Assembly: GCA_020086605.1 (NCBI GenBank)
Contig: JACBWW010000003.1
Location: forward strand, 57,769,847 to 57,833,846
DNA: 64,000 nucleotides
Direction: 5' to 3'
Source: Lanius collurio
Lineage: Eukaryota > Chordata > Aves > Passeriformes > Laniidae
Below, one piece after another: positions 12,101 through 25,400 of this stretch. The position numbers were made by a program, and so were the translations under genes. Below the pieces are notes generated by a model. That model ran no database searches and had not been told where the DNA came from. It was given only the letters and a program-made list of their open reading frames with translations. Numbering within the stretch: the first letter of the stretch is position 1; every line of letters begins with the position of its first letter.

Positions 12101-15100
12101 TAAATTAACCCAATCTGACTGCCTTTTGTGTTTCTAAATCATTTGTTTTTATTCCCATGGTAACAAAAGGAGTCACCCTGAGCTGCTCATTTCACTGCAA
12201 TTCCTGCATGTAGACACATTCTTGCAATGTAGCAGGTCTAATTTCTTTAGATGTTAAATTTACTGTATTTCCAGGTGTTCACTGCCAAGATTATTTTTTC
12301 ATTCTTACCAGATTCAACTGCCTTTCCTGTTGAGAGAGGATGGTGGGAATGGAGTCTTTATTTTTTCTGGTTTTAATACAAATTTCTTCTACGAACATAT
12401 TTATGATCAACAGCAGATAAATTCCACCTCTCCCATGAGTTTTTCTTCCCTTCTCCTTCAACTCTTATGCCCTCCCACCACTGGCCTGGCCATTCATCCC
12501 CCCAAAGGAAAGTATCTGTAGAGATCTCACTCTCAAATCCTGTCCCAGCTGTGCAGGAACTGCTTTAACTTCACTGACGAAGGCTATGGCTCTAACTAAA
12601 TTATGGCTTCTTGATAATGTAGGAGACTGAAATGATGACTCTAAAAAAATGCAGATTCCCTCTTCTATAGTCTTAGTTAAAACACCTGTATCACCGTTCA
12701 TATCCTCTACAACATGTACATATGTGAACAGTACAGCTGCATGACAGCCAAGAAAATTGAATGTTTCATAAAAGCTTGAATTCCAGAAAATCGTTATCAC
12801 ATGTAATTAACTCAGTGAGAGAGAGAAAATTGTCATGTCTGGTTACAAACAACACCAGAAATAGAAGCATGAACTGAAGAAATTCTGGTTAGCTACATAT
12901 ATATTAAAGTCTCTGCTCTCCATAGACTGCAGTCATGTATTTTCACATAGTGAAAGTTATCTAATTTTGTCTAAATGGGGAAAAAATGCTATAAATTATC
13001 TGTATATTAATGATGTATATATAGGTCTCTTCCATCACTTTTTTTCACATCTCTCTCTGAAAAGCAAGTGTCATCAGCTGACCCATGGCAAGAAAAACCC
13101 TTATAAAACATTTGTAAATAGGTGAGAAATGTGATTCACACCTCTAGGAAAGGGAGAAAATGCAGAAGAAAACAGACCAAATGAAAGATGTCAAAGTTGT
13201 CTTAAGCAATAGAGTAGAAAAATTACAAAGAATTCCAGCTCTCAAGAAGAAACTGCAGACTCAAACTTGTCAGCATGATGGAGACCTTGGATGCTGTGGC
13301 TTTCAAAGCCACCTAAGAGAGTTAAAGTATGGCAACATGAGATTATTCTGACTTTTGGCAAGGGTTACAGAGCTGCACTTTGAAAAGCAGCAGGGACTCG
13401 TGAGAGTATATTACTTTACCATTCAGTCTCAACAGGCAGTTTGCAAGATCTTGCAAACTTTCCCGTGAGTGATCCTCTCGTTCTAGTGAATGGTACTTAG
13501 TGGAATAGCTGGAGGTTAATTTTTAAATCCCTCTGTGTCATGGTGAATGCACTGCTTGTAACTGGCAATAAGATAATATACCGAGCAGAGTCAGGACTGG
13601 CACATGTGGAATTAGTGAGACTGAGTGACTTTATGTGTATTGCATCATTCTAGTTTCCTGCAGCATTAGTGGTGTCAGTTGTTCATTTTTAGTTTGTTTG
13701 TATTTGTTTGGACTTAGGATGACTCTGTGTGTTAACACTACCTAAGCACAGTACAGGACAATATTTTTATCACCTATGAAGCCACACACATATAATACAT
13801 TTTATGCTATGGTAACAGCAAAGAACAAAGAAATAGTTTTTTCCTTCTTTTCTGCCAAAGATGAACAAGAAAGAAGAGAGGAAATCGTGCACAGCTCTCA
13901 GGTCTGTTCTTCTTCCTTTTAACTGTATGTGAAACCTTTTTTATGCTTTAGACATACAAAAATAAAAAGTGGCTCCTATGAGAGGTAATATTTCTGGAAG
14001 TCTAGAGAAATGATCAGTAGCTGCTGGGTAATTTATGTGCCTTTGCTCCAAAATGGCACTAGTGTTTTTTGTTCTAGTATCTAAGAAACACTGTTATAAT
14101 TAGAAGCTTTTGAAGCAGGCAGCTTGGTCTTCTGGTGGTATTGTGGTATTTGCAGGGTTCCACCTCATGTGTTGTTCTGCTCCCCAAACCTGTCATCCCA
14201 GATTTATTTTCATTGCTGTTTTTATGTTTCCACCATGTAACATTATTTTGATCTATTTTACAGGTCATAAAAACTGCAAAAAGGTTTTGCATGTGCAAAT
14301 TCTTTTGAAATCATGGAAGCTGGTGTCACAGGCTGGTGCACACTGTGTTGTTCCTTCAGTCCCAAACACGTTCAGCATTGGGCTGTAATTTTGGATAGCT
14401 GCATTGCCTCAGCTCCCTTTGGAGATGCATTTTTAATTAATTAATTCTAGAAAAATGATACAACTTTCTCCTGTTCCTCCAAAGTAATGGTACAGAATAC
14501 AATGTGCAACATATTTGATGTTAAGACCAAATTAAATTAATCACATGTTCTGACTTAAAACAGACAATTCACACCCCACCCATAAAGCTAGGTTTGCTTC
14601 ACAAAGACCGTTGAGATTTTTAAAAATAAACTAACAAAATAAAGTAAAAGAACACTCTGTTCAAGCTGTTTATCCAGGCTTTGTGCATAAAAAGGAAAGA
14701 CACAGTTTTTTTTACTTTGATCTAACAGCTTTAATGTGAAAAAACTGAGAGGAAAGACCTAATTTGTTGGTTTAAAAAAGTAATGCCACTCATTAATCAG
14801 AGCACTGAAGAGAGAAAACATAAAGTGACTTGAGTTGGCTTTTATCACACAGGCCTGATGATAAAATATCCACTTCTACTGGAAGCCCTTCTATCCCATT
14901 TTCATTGAATACACAGTAATTCAATCATGACTAGGAATAATTTATTTGTAACAAGGAAGGTTTCTGTTTCTCCGTAATGAGTTGATTATATCTTGTCAGA
15001 GGAACCTTAAACCCATCAAATGTCAAATGAATTATATCAAACATATTATTTTCATAGCAGCTGGATATGAGTAACTGATGAAACAGAGCTCTTTACTTTC

Positions 15101-16359
15101 ATTTTGTATTGTGAATGATAGAATGTAGCTCATAAAATGGAGCCTGTGACACAAATTCATGCAGGTCCCTAATTTCCTACCTTTAAAAGGACTGTTTCAT
15201 AAATTTGATCTACTAATTTACTCAAAATATTGAGTCATAATTTGCTGGGGGAATTGTACATCAGAATGTTCTTCTGTGAAATTGGGGGGGTGGTTTTAAC
15301 ATTTAAATGAAAGTAATCCCTGTTCATGACGCATGACCTGATAATGCACTTATCCAAAAATTAAATTTGAGATAGCATTTGATCCCATCTGTCTCTAAAA
15401 GCACTTCCTGGAAACAGGAGTGTGGCAAGGGGACTACTGCAAGGCCAAAGGGTGGAGTAGTTGGGTATCTATCCCAAAGAAAACAGATGTGTAGCTGGTC
15501 CACGGGGATCAGCCTCACCTCCCAGCCCAGCCCAGGGCTTAGGGCGCTTGCCTGCTCCACCAGTCCATGGCTTTTCCTCATGGAAGACCTCTTTGGCCTG
15601 TCTTGCTGCTCCAACTCACTGAAGCAATCAGCATGGGGGCGAGGGAGAGGAAGATGAGCTCCTTGTGAGAATAACTGGAAGAATCATTGAAAAATAGGGA
15701 ATATATCAAATACAATCTGCAGCAGCTTCTGGGAGATCATTAAAGCAGATCTTGACCAGTTTCAGAAACATGCAGTCCTTGTTCACTGCTACCTGAAGCA
15801 CCCCACTTTGTTCAAGTTTTTGATGTACCAGAGACAATCTTCGAAGCAGACCTGGTTCAGCTCTCAGAAGGAAAGAAGATGCTGCTGTACATACCAGAAA
15901 CACTTTTCCCTGGATGAAAGTTGGTGAAAGCAAGACAATAGGCAGCCCACACCCATGCACCTGTCCACACTCCTGGTGTTCATGGGCACCAGTATCTGCT
16001 CTCTCTTCACTGCTACATCTGAGCAGATAAAGTTTGCTCACTTTTTAATTAAAAAAAGCCCAGCATTGTCCTATATTTGTTTGGTGTAGAATTTCACATT
16101 TCACTCTTTCATAGGAAATGGCTGCTGTGGACAGATAGAAATTGTAATCTCTCTGTGTGATTTTGGGACTAGTACATTTCAAATAGGATTTTTCTGGGTT
16201 TAACTCTACATCCTTGCAATGCATAAAATGCTGAGCTTGCCACAGTCCTCTAAGGGAGAGAGGGAACAATGGACAGCAGCTGCACATTGGAATGAGTTGT
16301 TTGTCACTCCACATGGAGACAGCAGAAATTGCATCTAAGAGATGAAATTTCCTTCTCTT
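9137..16359. other. Unique AT-rich sequence, no gene seen
   Basis: It contains a T16 run at 11998-12013 and several stretches rich in TAAT and ATTA cores, notably 11640-11860. Frames at 13160-13351 (63 codons, lysine and glutamine rich) and 15324-15657 (overlapping on both strands) have no start context, splice sites or family resemblance that would support a gene. Confidence 0.55.
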
Positions 16360-16369
16360 NNNNNNNNNN
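16360..16369. other. Assembly gap (10 N)
   Basis: Ten N bases. Such a short fixed run may be a placeholder for a gap of unknown true size. The 138-codon minus-strand frame at 16045-16461 runs through it and should be ignored. Confidence 0.98.
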
Positions 16370-19300
16370 AAACAATTATTGAATTTACATCTTGCATTTT
16401 CACCCTCCAACCTCACTAATAAGTGTCTGCTTTCAAGTTTAGTTAGCACACTGTCTACCAATACTGCTCCAAATATAGCTGCTCTGGCTTTTATCCCATT
16501 TCTTCACAGACATTGGAACACTATTATTTTTGTGATGTTTTTTAGAAGGAGTACCCCAAGCTGTGGATTTGAGATCCTTTGAACACCTAGACTAAATACC
16601 AAATGAAATAAGGCTATAAATGTTGCTTCACTCAGCAGCTGTTTTGGAGAAGAAGCTGTTATTCTCCTTTTACAGGCAGACAAAGTGAAAATAGTCATCA
16701 TGGTTCATCAGCCTCCTGGTGCCCAGGTAATTTTTTGTGCACTACCTCTCCCGGTCTATGAAAATTAATTTCAATTTCAGATCACTCCCAGGAGCGTTGG
16801 TTTCGTATCTTCTACACACTTCCCTTCCAAACTGAGGTGACAGAGCAGAGAACATCAGCTTTCTGCAGGTTCTGCAGCTTCTCACCTGGATTCCATGAGA
16901 GGAAAGATCAAGTTGTAGGCCAGAACATAGCTGTGAGGTTCTCAGAACAGACTGCTCACCTGGACAGCAAAGTAGGAGAGTCTGGACCAAAACACTGGGC
17001 TTTTTGTGGTTTCAGCCTTCTTTCCTGCCAGGCTTGCTCTTTCTCAACAGCCTCTTAATGAGCCCTATTCACCCTTTGCATAATTATCAGGATTAACCAT
17101 TTCATTTACCCCAATGTCCTCTGAGTCATATACTCAGACAAAAAACAGTACTAGGGTTTCTTCCCAGCTGGGAACAGTGTTGATACATTGCAGTGTGTCA
17201 TGGTCAATAAGAACAGTAAGAAGCATAGGAAGAAATTGCTAAAGTCTTGTCAAAGAAACCAACAAAATTCATTAGTCAGCTAAATTCAGCCACTGCCTGT
17301 GTTGTTTTGGTAAATCCAGACACATTTGTTGTACCTGTATGTTGCCATTTTTCTCTGTCTGGCTTTTATCCCATCCGAAGCTGAAGGAAGTAACCTCCAG
17401 TCACCACACAAGGATTTGGGTATCAGACCAGAGGAGGGAGGATCACACCGGTGCAGGCTGGATCAGAAGTTGTGGGGAGAGGTGTATTCAGCTTGTGCTG
17501 TGCCAGCTTAGCATGATATTCATGAGGAGAGAGGATTTCTAAGGTCATCTGTCCCAAATAAAATTCAGAACAACTGTTAACAGGGATTTTTCCTTTATTT
17601 ATAACCTTGCAACTTATGCTGGCTTTTCCAACATGACAGCAGTGAGAGATCTATCACTAATAAATTTCACAAACTTCTAAATTTGAAACACTTGCTACAA
17701 AACATGGTTTTCATAAAATGTGGTTCCACAGAAAAATAACTTTTTATTTTTTTTCCCTTAATCTTTTTTATGAAAATAACTAAACCACTTTTTGCTGGAA
17801 CTTATAAGTAAATCCCTCTCAGGCATGTGCACAAAAAGAATCTCTTGAAACAGAGAATTGTCCAAAAACTTAAAAATGTTTACCATTGGTGAAGCTAAAG
17901 TACTGAAATCAGAGTCAATGTAAAATGTCAGACAAACATCACTACTTATTTTCAAACAATCAGTCCTTACACCCCATAAAATGCATGCAATGCTATTGAA
18001 CCCATACACAATTACACTTATGCATTAACTTATGTGTTTAGGTTTCAACTGATCATTTTTTCCCATATTTTCTGAGTTTCAAAAAGCAGAACATAGAGCT
18101 TCCAGCACTGTATAGAATGCTGCAGACAGATGTTTCATGCTATGTGTATGTAGCATTACAGCTACTCTCTGCAGGAAGGGAATACTTGCAGGAAGGGAAG
18201 CCTACTGCTTTCCTGGAAGGGCAACTCAGAGCCATGAGTGTCCTTTCAACAAACTGCCAAAAAAATGGCCCTGGCTTTTGCAAACGTATAAGTAGCCATT
18301 ATTGAACTCAACTTATAGAAGCTGTAATAATTTAAGCTTGTATTTCCATTGAAAATTATAGCTTTTGTAACATTTTGGACCACTTCTCTAAAGAAGTACC
18401 ACTTATCACCTTTCTCAATTTCAGATGTTGAAAATGATGAGATTCAGAGCTGGGAATGGCCCTACCATTTTTGATGTGAAGTTCACCAAACACCATATGC
18501 AAACTTAGCTCAACAGTTGTGAGTGTGGACCAAGAGCAGAGAGTACTCATGGGGCTTTATTCTCTTCATGCCATGCTCCCCTTAGTGTCAGGGCCCTGAG
18601 CACACCTCTTTGAAGCTAAGGGTAATAGCCTGTCCTTCCCTTCCCTTGGAATTTGCATTTAAACTGAGGCTTTGTCACTGGCCCTCGCCTGTGCTGCATT
18701 GCAGTGGTATCACAGCTGTGTCTCTGCCTGGCCTTGTACCTTCTCTCTTCAGCTTTCTTCACAATGAGTTTTGCTAACTCTGGAAAGGGGATTCATTCAG
18801 GGTCTTGAGATTAGCACATGCATTCATTCTGGTAAATTAGGTAAACAGAGATTTTCACTGCTACCTTTAGAACGATAATTTTCTCAAGCCCCATTTATAC
18901 ACTCTACTCTTTTGATATCATGGCCTTCCTAGTTCATTTCCATGCTCATGGAAGTCTTTGCTTTCCTTCAAGTCTCTTGCTCTTTAATTTATTGCTGAAT
19001 GAATATTCAGAGATCTCCATTAGTCTTCCAGGACTTCATGACTGTTTATAACCAGTATTTTTTCCTTCCTCCTCATTAACTTCTTTGCCTGTACAACTAG
19101 ACAGACTTCAGCTCTCAGCAGTAACCGAGCTACTAAATTAGTAGGATAGCAATGTCTTGCAGCTTTTCAGTTTGGTTTTATTTCTCTGTAGCATACCTTA
19201 AAGGGAGCTATTTACTGTGACTGTGAAGCCCAATCCATTGGTGATTTAGAGCTGTGACAACATTGATGCAGATGAGCCTCTGCGGAGATTTAATGACATT

Positions 19301-20808
19301 ATGTAAATGTAATCAATGGGCTCCATAAAGCATAACAATAACAAAATACTGTTCACATTATATATAAATAAATGCACATGGACACATCTATGTTCTTTCT
19401 TCATAATTACTGTAACAGCTCTTATTTATACCACTGATCTTCCAGATCTCTATATGCCACTTCCGTAGTGTCTGTTTACACAGTCTTATTGAATCCATAA
19501 CATTTAACTAGCTGATTAGAATCCTTACTTATGCCTGAAGATCACGAATCTTCTGAGAGGAAGGGAAAAAACTGAAATTAGAGCAACTCAAAATCATCAG
19601 ATGTTGCTGTTCAAAACTTTCAAGTGTTTCTTTTTCTAAAAGAGAAATATTTCAGAATTTTTTTTGTGACATTCTGTCGACAGTTTGATTTCAGTACAGA
19701 GAGGCGAGTTTATAGTCTTCAAAAAGAAAGAGAAAAAGCGAACAAAATGCTGTTGGAGTTTTTTGTCATTAGGCTATGACATTAACTCTCTAATCTAAAA
19801 TTTCTACAATTATGGATTGAAGTTGGATCATCTTGCCCAACTTCAGCTACTGACTGACTACTGACTGTAAGGTGCACGGACTTTTGGGAGAATATATAGA
19901 TGTTAAAATGTTTATACATGAGTCCTGATTTCACAGTACCAAATTAGATCTCTCAACAGGACTACAACAGGAAAATGTTCAATGCTCATGTTCCATGCTT
20001 TCAACTACATAGCCAATATAGTGCATCATTTCATGTAACTGCTTAGATTTGTGCTGGAGGTGGTTAAAAAATTGGGCTTTACTGTGATCAAACCTAGAAG
20101 ATGATACAATGTGCACTATATTCTGAAAATACATGGCATTTCTCAAATAATGTGGCATTATATGATTTCAGTCTTGAAGGTCATAAAAGAATGACAGCCT
20201 CATAATACTATTTCTAGGACTGCAATGGAAGAAAGCTGGTGACTAAAAAGAAAGTCAGTGAAAATCAGACTAAGAAAGCAGTGACTAAAGGCAGAAACAT
20301 GAGGACAAAACTGTCTAGAAAAGAAAAAGTGTATTTGGCAAACTGCTGTTATTTTAACATTTGTTTCCAGACTGCTTCAGTATATACTTCTCATAACATA
20401 CTGTAAGGAAAAACAAGATCACTCTATCATCAAACAGGTTGAGTGATGACATTGGTCAGGATACCCCTTCTGATGTAAACATTCATGGGGGGTTGCCTGT
20501 GAATGAATGAACACATAGGGTCTCCAAGTGTGACCAATGGGGCTGTACAAACTGTCTCACTCTGGTCTAATTGAAATTTATTGCTCAAAATTGAGAATGT
20601 CCCAAAAGAGGGGGTGATGCTCTGCCACCTGCTAGGATGCTTAAGTGGAAAGTGGGAACCCAAAGTTCACTTGTCTGTTCTGAAAAAGCCATAAAGGTTA
20701 TCCAGGATATTTCACTTTGAGCAAAAACTGCATCTTGACACAATTTTTACTACAGCAATTTGGCATATGTCCAGGTCTTTGTCTTTGGGCTGAGTTCAAT
20801 ACTATCTC
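16370..20808. other. Unique AT-rich sequence, no gene seen
   Basis: No gene or interspersed repeat was recognised. The part at 19200-19370 is rich in homeodomain-type (TAAT) and SOX-type (AACAATA) cores and holds a ccaatccattgg palindrome-like segment. This is compatible with a conserved non-coding element but is not proof of one. Confidence 0.5.
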
Positions 20809-20825
20809 TTTTTTTTTTTTTTTTT
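20809..20825. repeat. Poly-T run (17 T)
   Basis: Seventeen consecutive thymines. On the minus strand this is a poly-A run, but no retroposed body or target-site duplication was recognised beside it. Confidence 0.9.
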
Positions 20826-21713
20826 CTGTAGGCATTTTTATATAGATGGTGGAAGGAGATAGTAGTTGACAGCTTGGATTAATACTTAGCTGGGCTGAGT
20901 AGTACTCAGGAGATAATTATCTTTTTCTGATAGCTACTTAGAGAAGCAGTGTTGACTACACTCATAACTTAGATGTGTCATTTAGGTATTTAAGGTTCTC
21001 ATCTATGAGTTTCATTTTTTCTTTTAAAATGTGTAATTCTTCCTCTCCCTGACATGGAAGCTATAAACAATCAATGTAAAAATGATCAAAAACTTGATGA
21101 TAGATACAGTTGTTTCTCCACTGGCATCAGAGCAGAGAAGCAAACTATCTTTCAGTGTGGGGAACACAGACAAAATGAACAATGGCAATTATCTTCACAT
21201 GGGACATGAGGGGGAGGGGAAAAGGAAAATGATAGAGAAATTCAGAGCCACAAAATACACAGATTTCTAACAAAATTAAAGAGAGTGCACTGAAGAGGAG
21301 AAAAGCTGAACTGGAAGGAGGAAATGAGATAATGAATGGACGTGGGACAGCACATTTAGACTGATAAAAGACAAGAAGCAAACTTTGTTATTGTGTTTCA
21401 GTATCACTTGACTTCAAGTGCCACCAGGAATGTAAACAAAGGGAAGTGTTAACTAAATTTCCATCCTTTTCTTCCAACCTCTTAAAAAAGTGTTTGCCTC
21501 AAATTTCAGGCAAAGAATTGAAGGGACTTTTTTTCTTTACCCAAGTGAGATCTTCATCACACAGCTTTAAATTCATAAAGGTAGTTATGTTATTCATTAA
21601 TACATTCCTTATCTTTTTGAGTTTAATTATCATCTGATCAGCAACTTGGAACTTGACATAAATCTCAAGGTAGAAACTGGTTGAGAAATTCAATCCAGTG
21701 ATTATTCCTCCTT
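20826..21713. other. Unique sequence between two homopolymer runs, no gene seen
   Basis: AT-rich sequence lying between a T17 run on its left and an A17 run on its right. Open frames are all under 80 codons. The flanking homopolymers face opposite ways, but no element joining them was recognised. Confidence 0.5.
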
Positions 21714-21730
21714 AAAAAAAAAAAAAAAAA
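21714..21730. repeat. Poly-A run (17 A) with purine-rich tail
   Basis: Seventeen adenines followed by a GAAAAGAG-type purine tract to about 21760. It could be the tail of an old plus-strand retroposed copy, but the sequence to its left resembles no known element, so simple low complexity is preferred. Confidence 0.85.
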
Positions 21731-22099
21731 GAAAAGAGAGGGAGAAAAAGAAGAGAAAACCATAGCAGTCTTCGAAACAGCTGGGGTCAAAGGAACTGTG
21801 CTTTCTTCTAATTGCCCCAATAAATTTTAAAGATGTTATTACTCTGTAGTGATTAAGAAATGGTAAAAAGAGATGCAATGCTATAACATCAAGGCCATTA
21901 AGCTTAATAGTCCTTAACTGATTGTCACCCCACCCCAACAAAAATAGACATACTGTTCCCCGCTCTGCTGTCCCTCCTCCATTACCCTTCCCCCTCACTC
22001 CAAGGCTTCTAAAATCACCTCCAGCCAAACCAAGGGGAATTTATACTTCCTGCAATAAAATCCAAAGAACAGAACAGCTGGCAGCTGAACTTAAGATTG

Positions 22100-22480
22100 C
22101 TAAAACAAACATTGTGACATTGATGTGGGGAGGGATTTGGTTATTATTACAACATGGCGTGGCTGGTTCTGCAGGGAAAAGATGCAAGCAGAGCTTTTTT
22201 TTCGGCATGCAAATAAAAGGCTTTTAAAAAACCCAGTAAAACAACAAAAGCAGCACTATTTGCTCTAAAAATACCTAGAGGGGGAAAAGAAAAAAGCATT
22301 GGACTAAATTTGCAGTGTTGGCTGCCTAAAATTTAGACTTGAATGACTGAAATTACATGAATAATGTTCCGCAGAGATGCTGCTGTAAATAGGCCAGGCA
22401 GGATCATTATTAATTCATCTACTCTGACAAGTACAAAATATGCAAATGAACACATTATATCATAACAATCCCATATATAT
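22100..22480. promoter_or_regulatory. Candidate conserved non-coding element (motif-dense)
   Basis: Two exact octamer sites ATGCAAAT (22207-22214 and 22440-22447) flank a near-consensus MEF2 site (ctaaaaatac, 22265-22274) and an attaatt homeodomain-type core near 22410. There is no open frame, tandem repeat or known transposable element. Such clustering is typical of developmental enhancers in gene deserts, but the motifs are short and AT-rich, so chance is possible. No target gene can be named from the window. Confidence 0.3.
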
Positions 22481-25400
22481 CATGCTCAGCTTCTCTGGTG
22501 TATTGAGTCCTGTTTCCTGTGACAACTGTTAGCAATCTTCCAGAAACCATCCAACTTTAACTTGAAGGTTTCATCAGACAGCCCATACCCATAAAATCTA
22601 GGCAAGTAATGAAGTATTAATAAGTAACTAAAGGTTGGATTGATGACAATGGGTGGGTGATTTATAGCAACAGTAAGTGGATTGAAACTCCAGTGTTACA
22701 TGCTTTTTTGGTTATTATTTCACAGCAGAGTATCTTACATTGCAGAGTCCTCTGAGAGTATCCCTTTTTCCAAAAGGTTTAAGGACAATCCTTAAGCTTG
22801 TTTAACCACCCTCTAAAATGTGAAATTCCCAATACAGAGGATTAAATTCCTAACTTCCACCTCTCCCCACTGAGGTTGAATGCCTAAATTAGTGATCTTT
22901 ATACTAGATAGATTATTAGATAACTACTGTCATATCTTCCAAACAACTCTGCACCAAGAGCACTGATGGACTATCCTTGACTTTTTCCTAAATCTGATAC
23001 TTTCCACTGTTTTCTTCAAAATCTAGTGATGTTTTTTGTCTGTGGGTTCCCATAATAATGAGCACTGTAGCCTTAAACACTGTGAGGGCTAAATAAATAA
23101 TCAAAGTTCTTGTTGTTTGCGCTTGCTATTCTTTTATCCTGTGTGAAAAGAGGCATTATCTGGCATAATTTGCACTGAGTTTAAGTTATTTTTCTGGATG
23201 GTATTAAAAGCTTGAGTTGATATTGCAAGATTGCACATGCTGAGAAGTATTACAGTAATTACACAGAAAATTGCCAGTCATCCTAAAAGGTATGGGAAAA
23301 AAAAAAAGAGTGTTTCCTTGTTCCATGCTTGAGAAAATAAGTTCAGGTTTGGGTCAATCAAAGATTTAATCAAAAGCGTCAACATCTCAATTGAAGAGAG
23401 ATAAAAAGCATATGAAATACAGGTTTCCATTGTTTGAAATGCATTAAAGAAATAAAAAAATAAATGAAGCAAAAGTAAAAAAGATCATATATGTTTTTAC
23501 TAAGGGAAATCTGTTTATTCACATCTGTTCCAAGGTTAAGAAGCTCTGGCTTCAAGGGGAAGGAAGGATTCTGCTTCAGATTCAAGCAATGACGTTGTAC
23601 CTGTTTGTTATCATTTTCAACTTACAATAGTACAACCAGGCTATTGCACACCATGAAGGCCTCTTCCTTGTGGATCTAGTGGAGGGTAGAGAGATTAATC
23701 TCTCAACTATGCAAGAAAAGAGTGGTGGAACATAGGTCAGTACCCTAGGGAAAAAATAACACCTCTGCTTCCTAGTTGGGTGGTGGATCAGCAGTCCCAC
23801 AACTCCAGATGCTGCTTCTGACACCAGATGGTTCCTTGGTGGTTTTTACCTTTTCCGAACAGGTGTGAAAAATCTGTTTGATGATAAATTGCTCTGGGTT
23901 TCATGGTTGAGTTTTCAGTTAGAGAAGAGAAACCCACTCATGCTTCATCACCTGGGAAGTTTAGTCAGGGACATTAACATAACCCAGCTATTAACCACAT
24001 TATCTTCCAGGTTCATTGTTCAAAATAGCTTTCTAAGTTTCAAAACAAGTATGCAGGGCTGAAGCAAGGCCTTTAAAAGAACAATTGTCAATCATATTTT
24101 AATTTATATGTAGCTGAATACAACAGGGTCTTGGAAGAGTTCTCACTGAGAATGTGAATAGTTCCCATCACAGACTCTTGTATCTTTGAACCTGCAGTTT
24201 ATTTTCTGGTTTAGCTTAAGTGGGAGCTTTAAGATTGGCATTAGTTTCATAGGACCTAAATGTATGTGGGGAGCTGCCTTACAGGCTTGCCTTGCTTTCT
24301 GAAGCAGAAGGCAAACACCAAAATATATGGTTTTACAATTCCACAAGCTGGGCACATTTTCTTTTAGGTCTAAAGTAATTCTGTGATGTAAATGCACAAG
24401 AGCAACTACACTATCTCACATCAAAGGTCAGTTTAGCCACATTATAGATCCCTATGGAAGAGCTAGGGAAAACATTCAGGGATAAGTTCCCAGACTAGCA
24501 TCCCAGCAGCCAATAATTTGTAATTTAGTGATGTTCTAAACCAGACTTAGAAATTTTTATACTTAATAGCCCTCAATGGATTTTTCCTTCATGGACTGGT
24601 CCAATTCCTTCCTGAACCCTGATCCCCCACATGCTGTAGGGAGCAGTCCTACAGCTTAACAGAGTGAATTATGAAGAGTTGTCTCCAGACTTACTTCCTA
24701 ACAATTGCACATCACATTCCCCTGTTCTGCAAGAGGCACTTTCTCTGTATCATTTATAATTTTTTGGACTTCTATCATTACTGTCTATTCTCCAGGTTGA
24801 AGAGTCACTTAGTATTTACCCAACAGGAGCCATCCATGCATTTTATCACCCATTTTCCAACCTGGTGTGCTTGTGTGGCTGAGGATGTGATCTTGCAGAT
24901 TGTGTTTAAACTGTATGGCCTGATCAGCTCTGACAGAAAGAGTTCCAGCAATCCAAATCTTCCTACAAAATTCACTCCAGTTTGGATTGTTTTATGGAAG
25001 TAATAAAACTGATGCTATTCTAAATTAATTTCGCTACAGGCTTTCATGGTATGACTTTTGCTGGGACTAGAAGCAGAAATACACAGGTCTTCCAAACTAA
25101 TAGTGGGAGAAGAAGGGAGAGATGGGACCTTACTACCATTCTATGTATCAAAATAACCACAGAAATATTTACTTTTTAAAGAATCTGACACTGAAATGGC
25201 ACAAAGTCACCTACTGTGTCTAGTTCTAGTCTAGTTCTATAACTTTCACTGCCTCAGTCTTTCATTCTATCTATGTATTCCTGTGTTGTTTTTTAGTATA
25301 TCCTTTGTTCACAAGTTCTTTGGTATATGTAGAGGTCTTAGCTTCAAGAGGCCAGTGTAAGCTCCAACAGAAATAAAAAAGTAAATAAAAACTCTTTAGC

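Noticed and set aside
13160..13351. Lysine/glutamine-rich 63-codon frame resembling a coiled coil
   Set aside because: It is short, has no splice-site or start support, and such composition is common in A-rich DNA.
16045..16461. 138-codon minus-strand frame
   Set aside because: It runs through the N gap, so its length is artificial.
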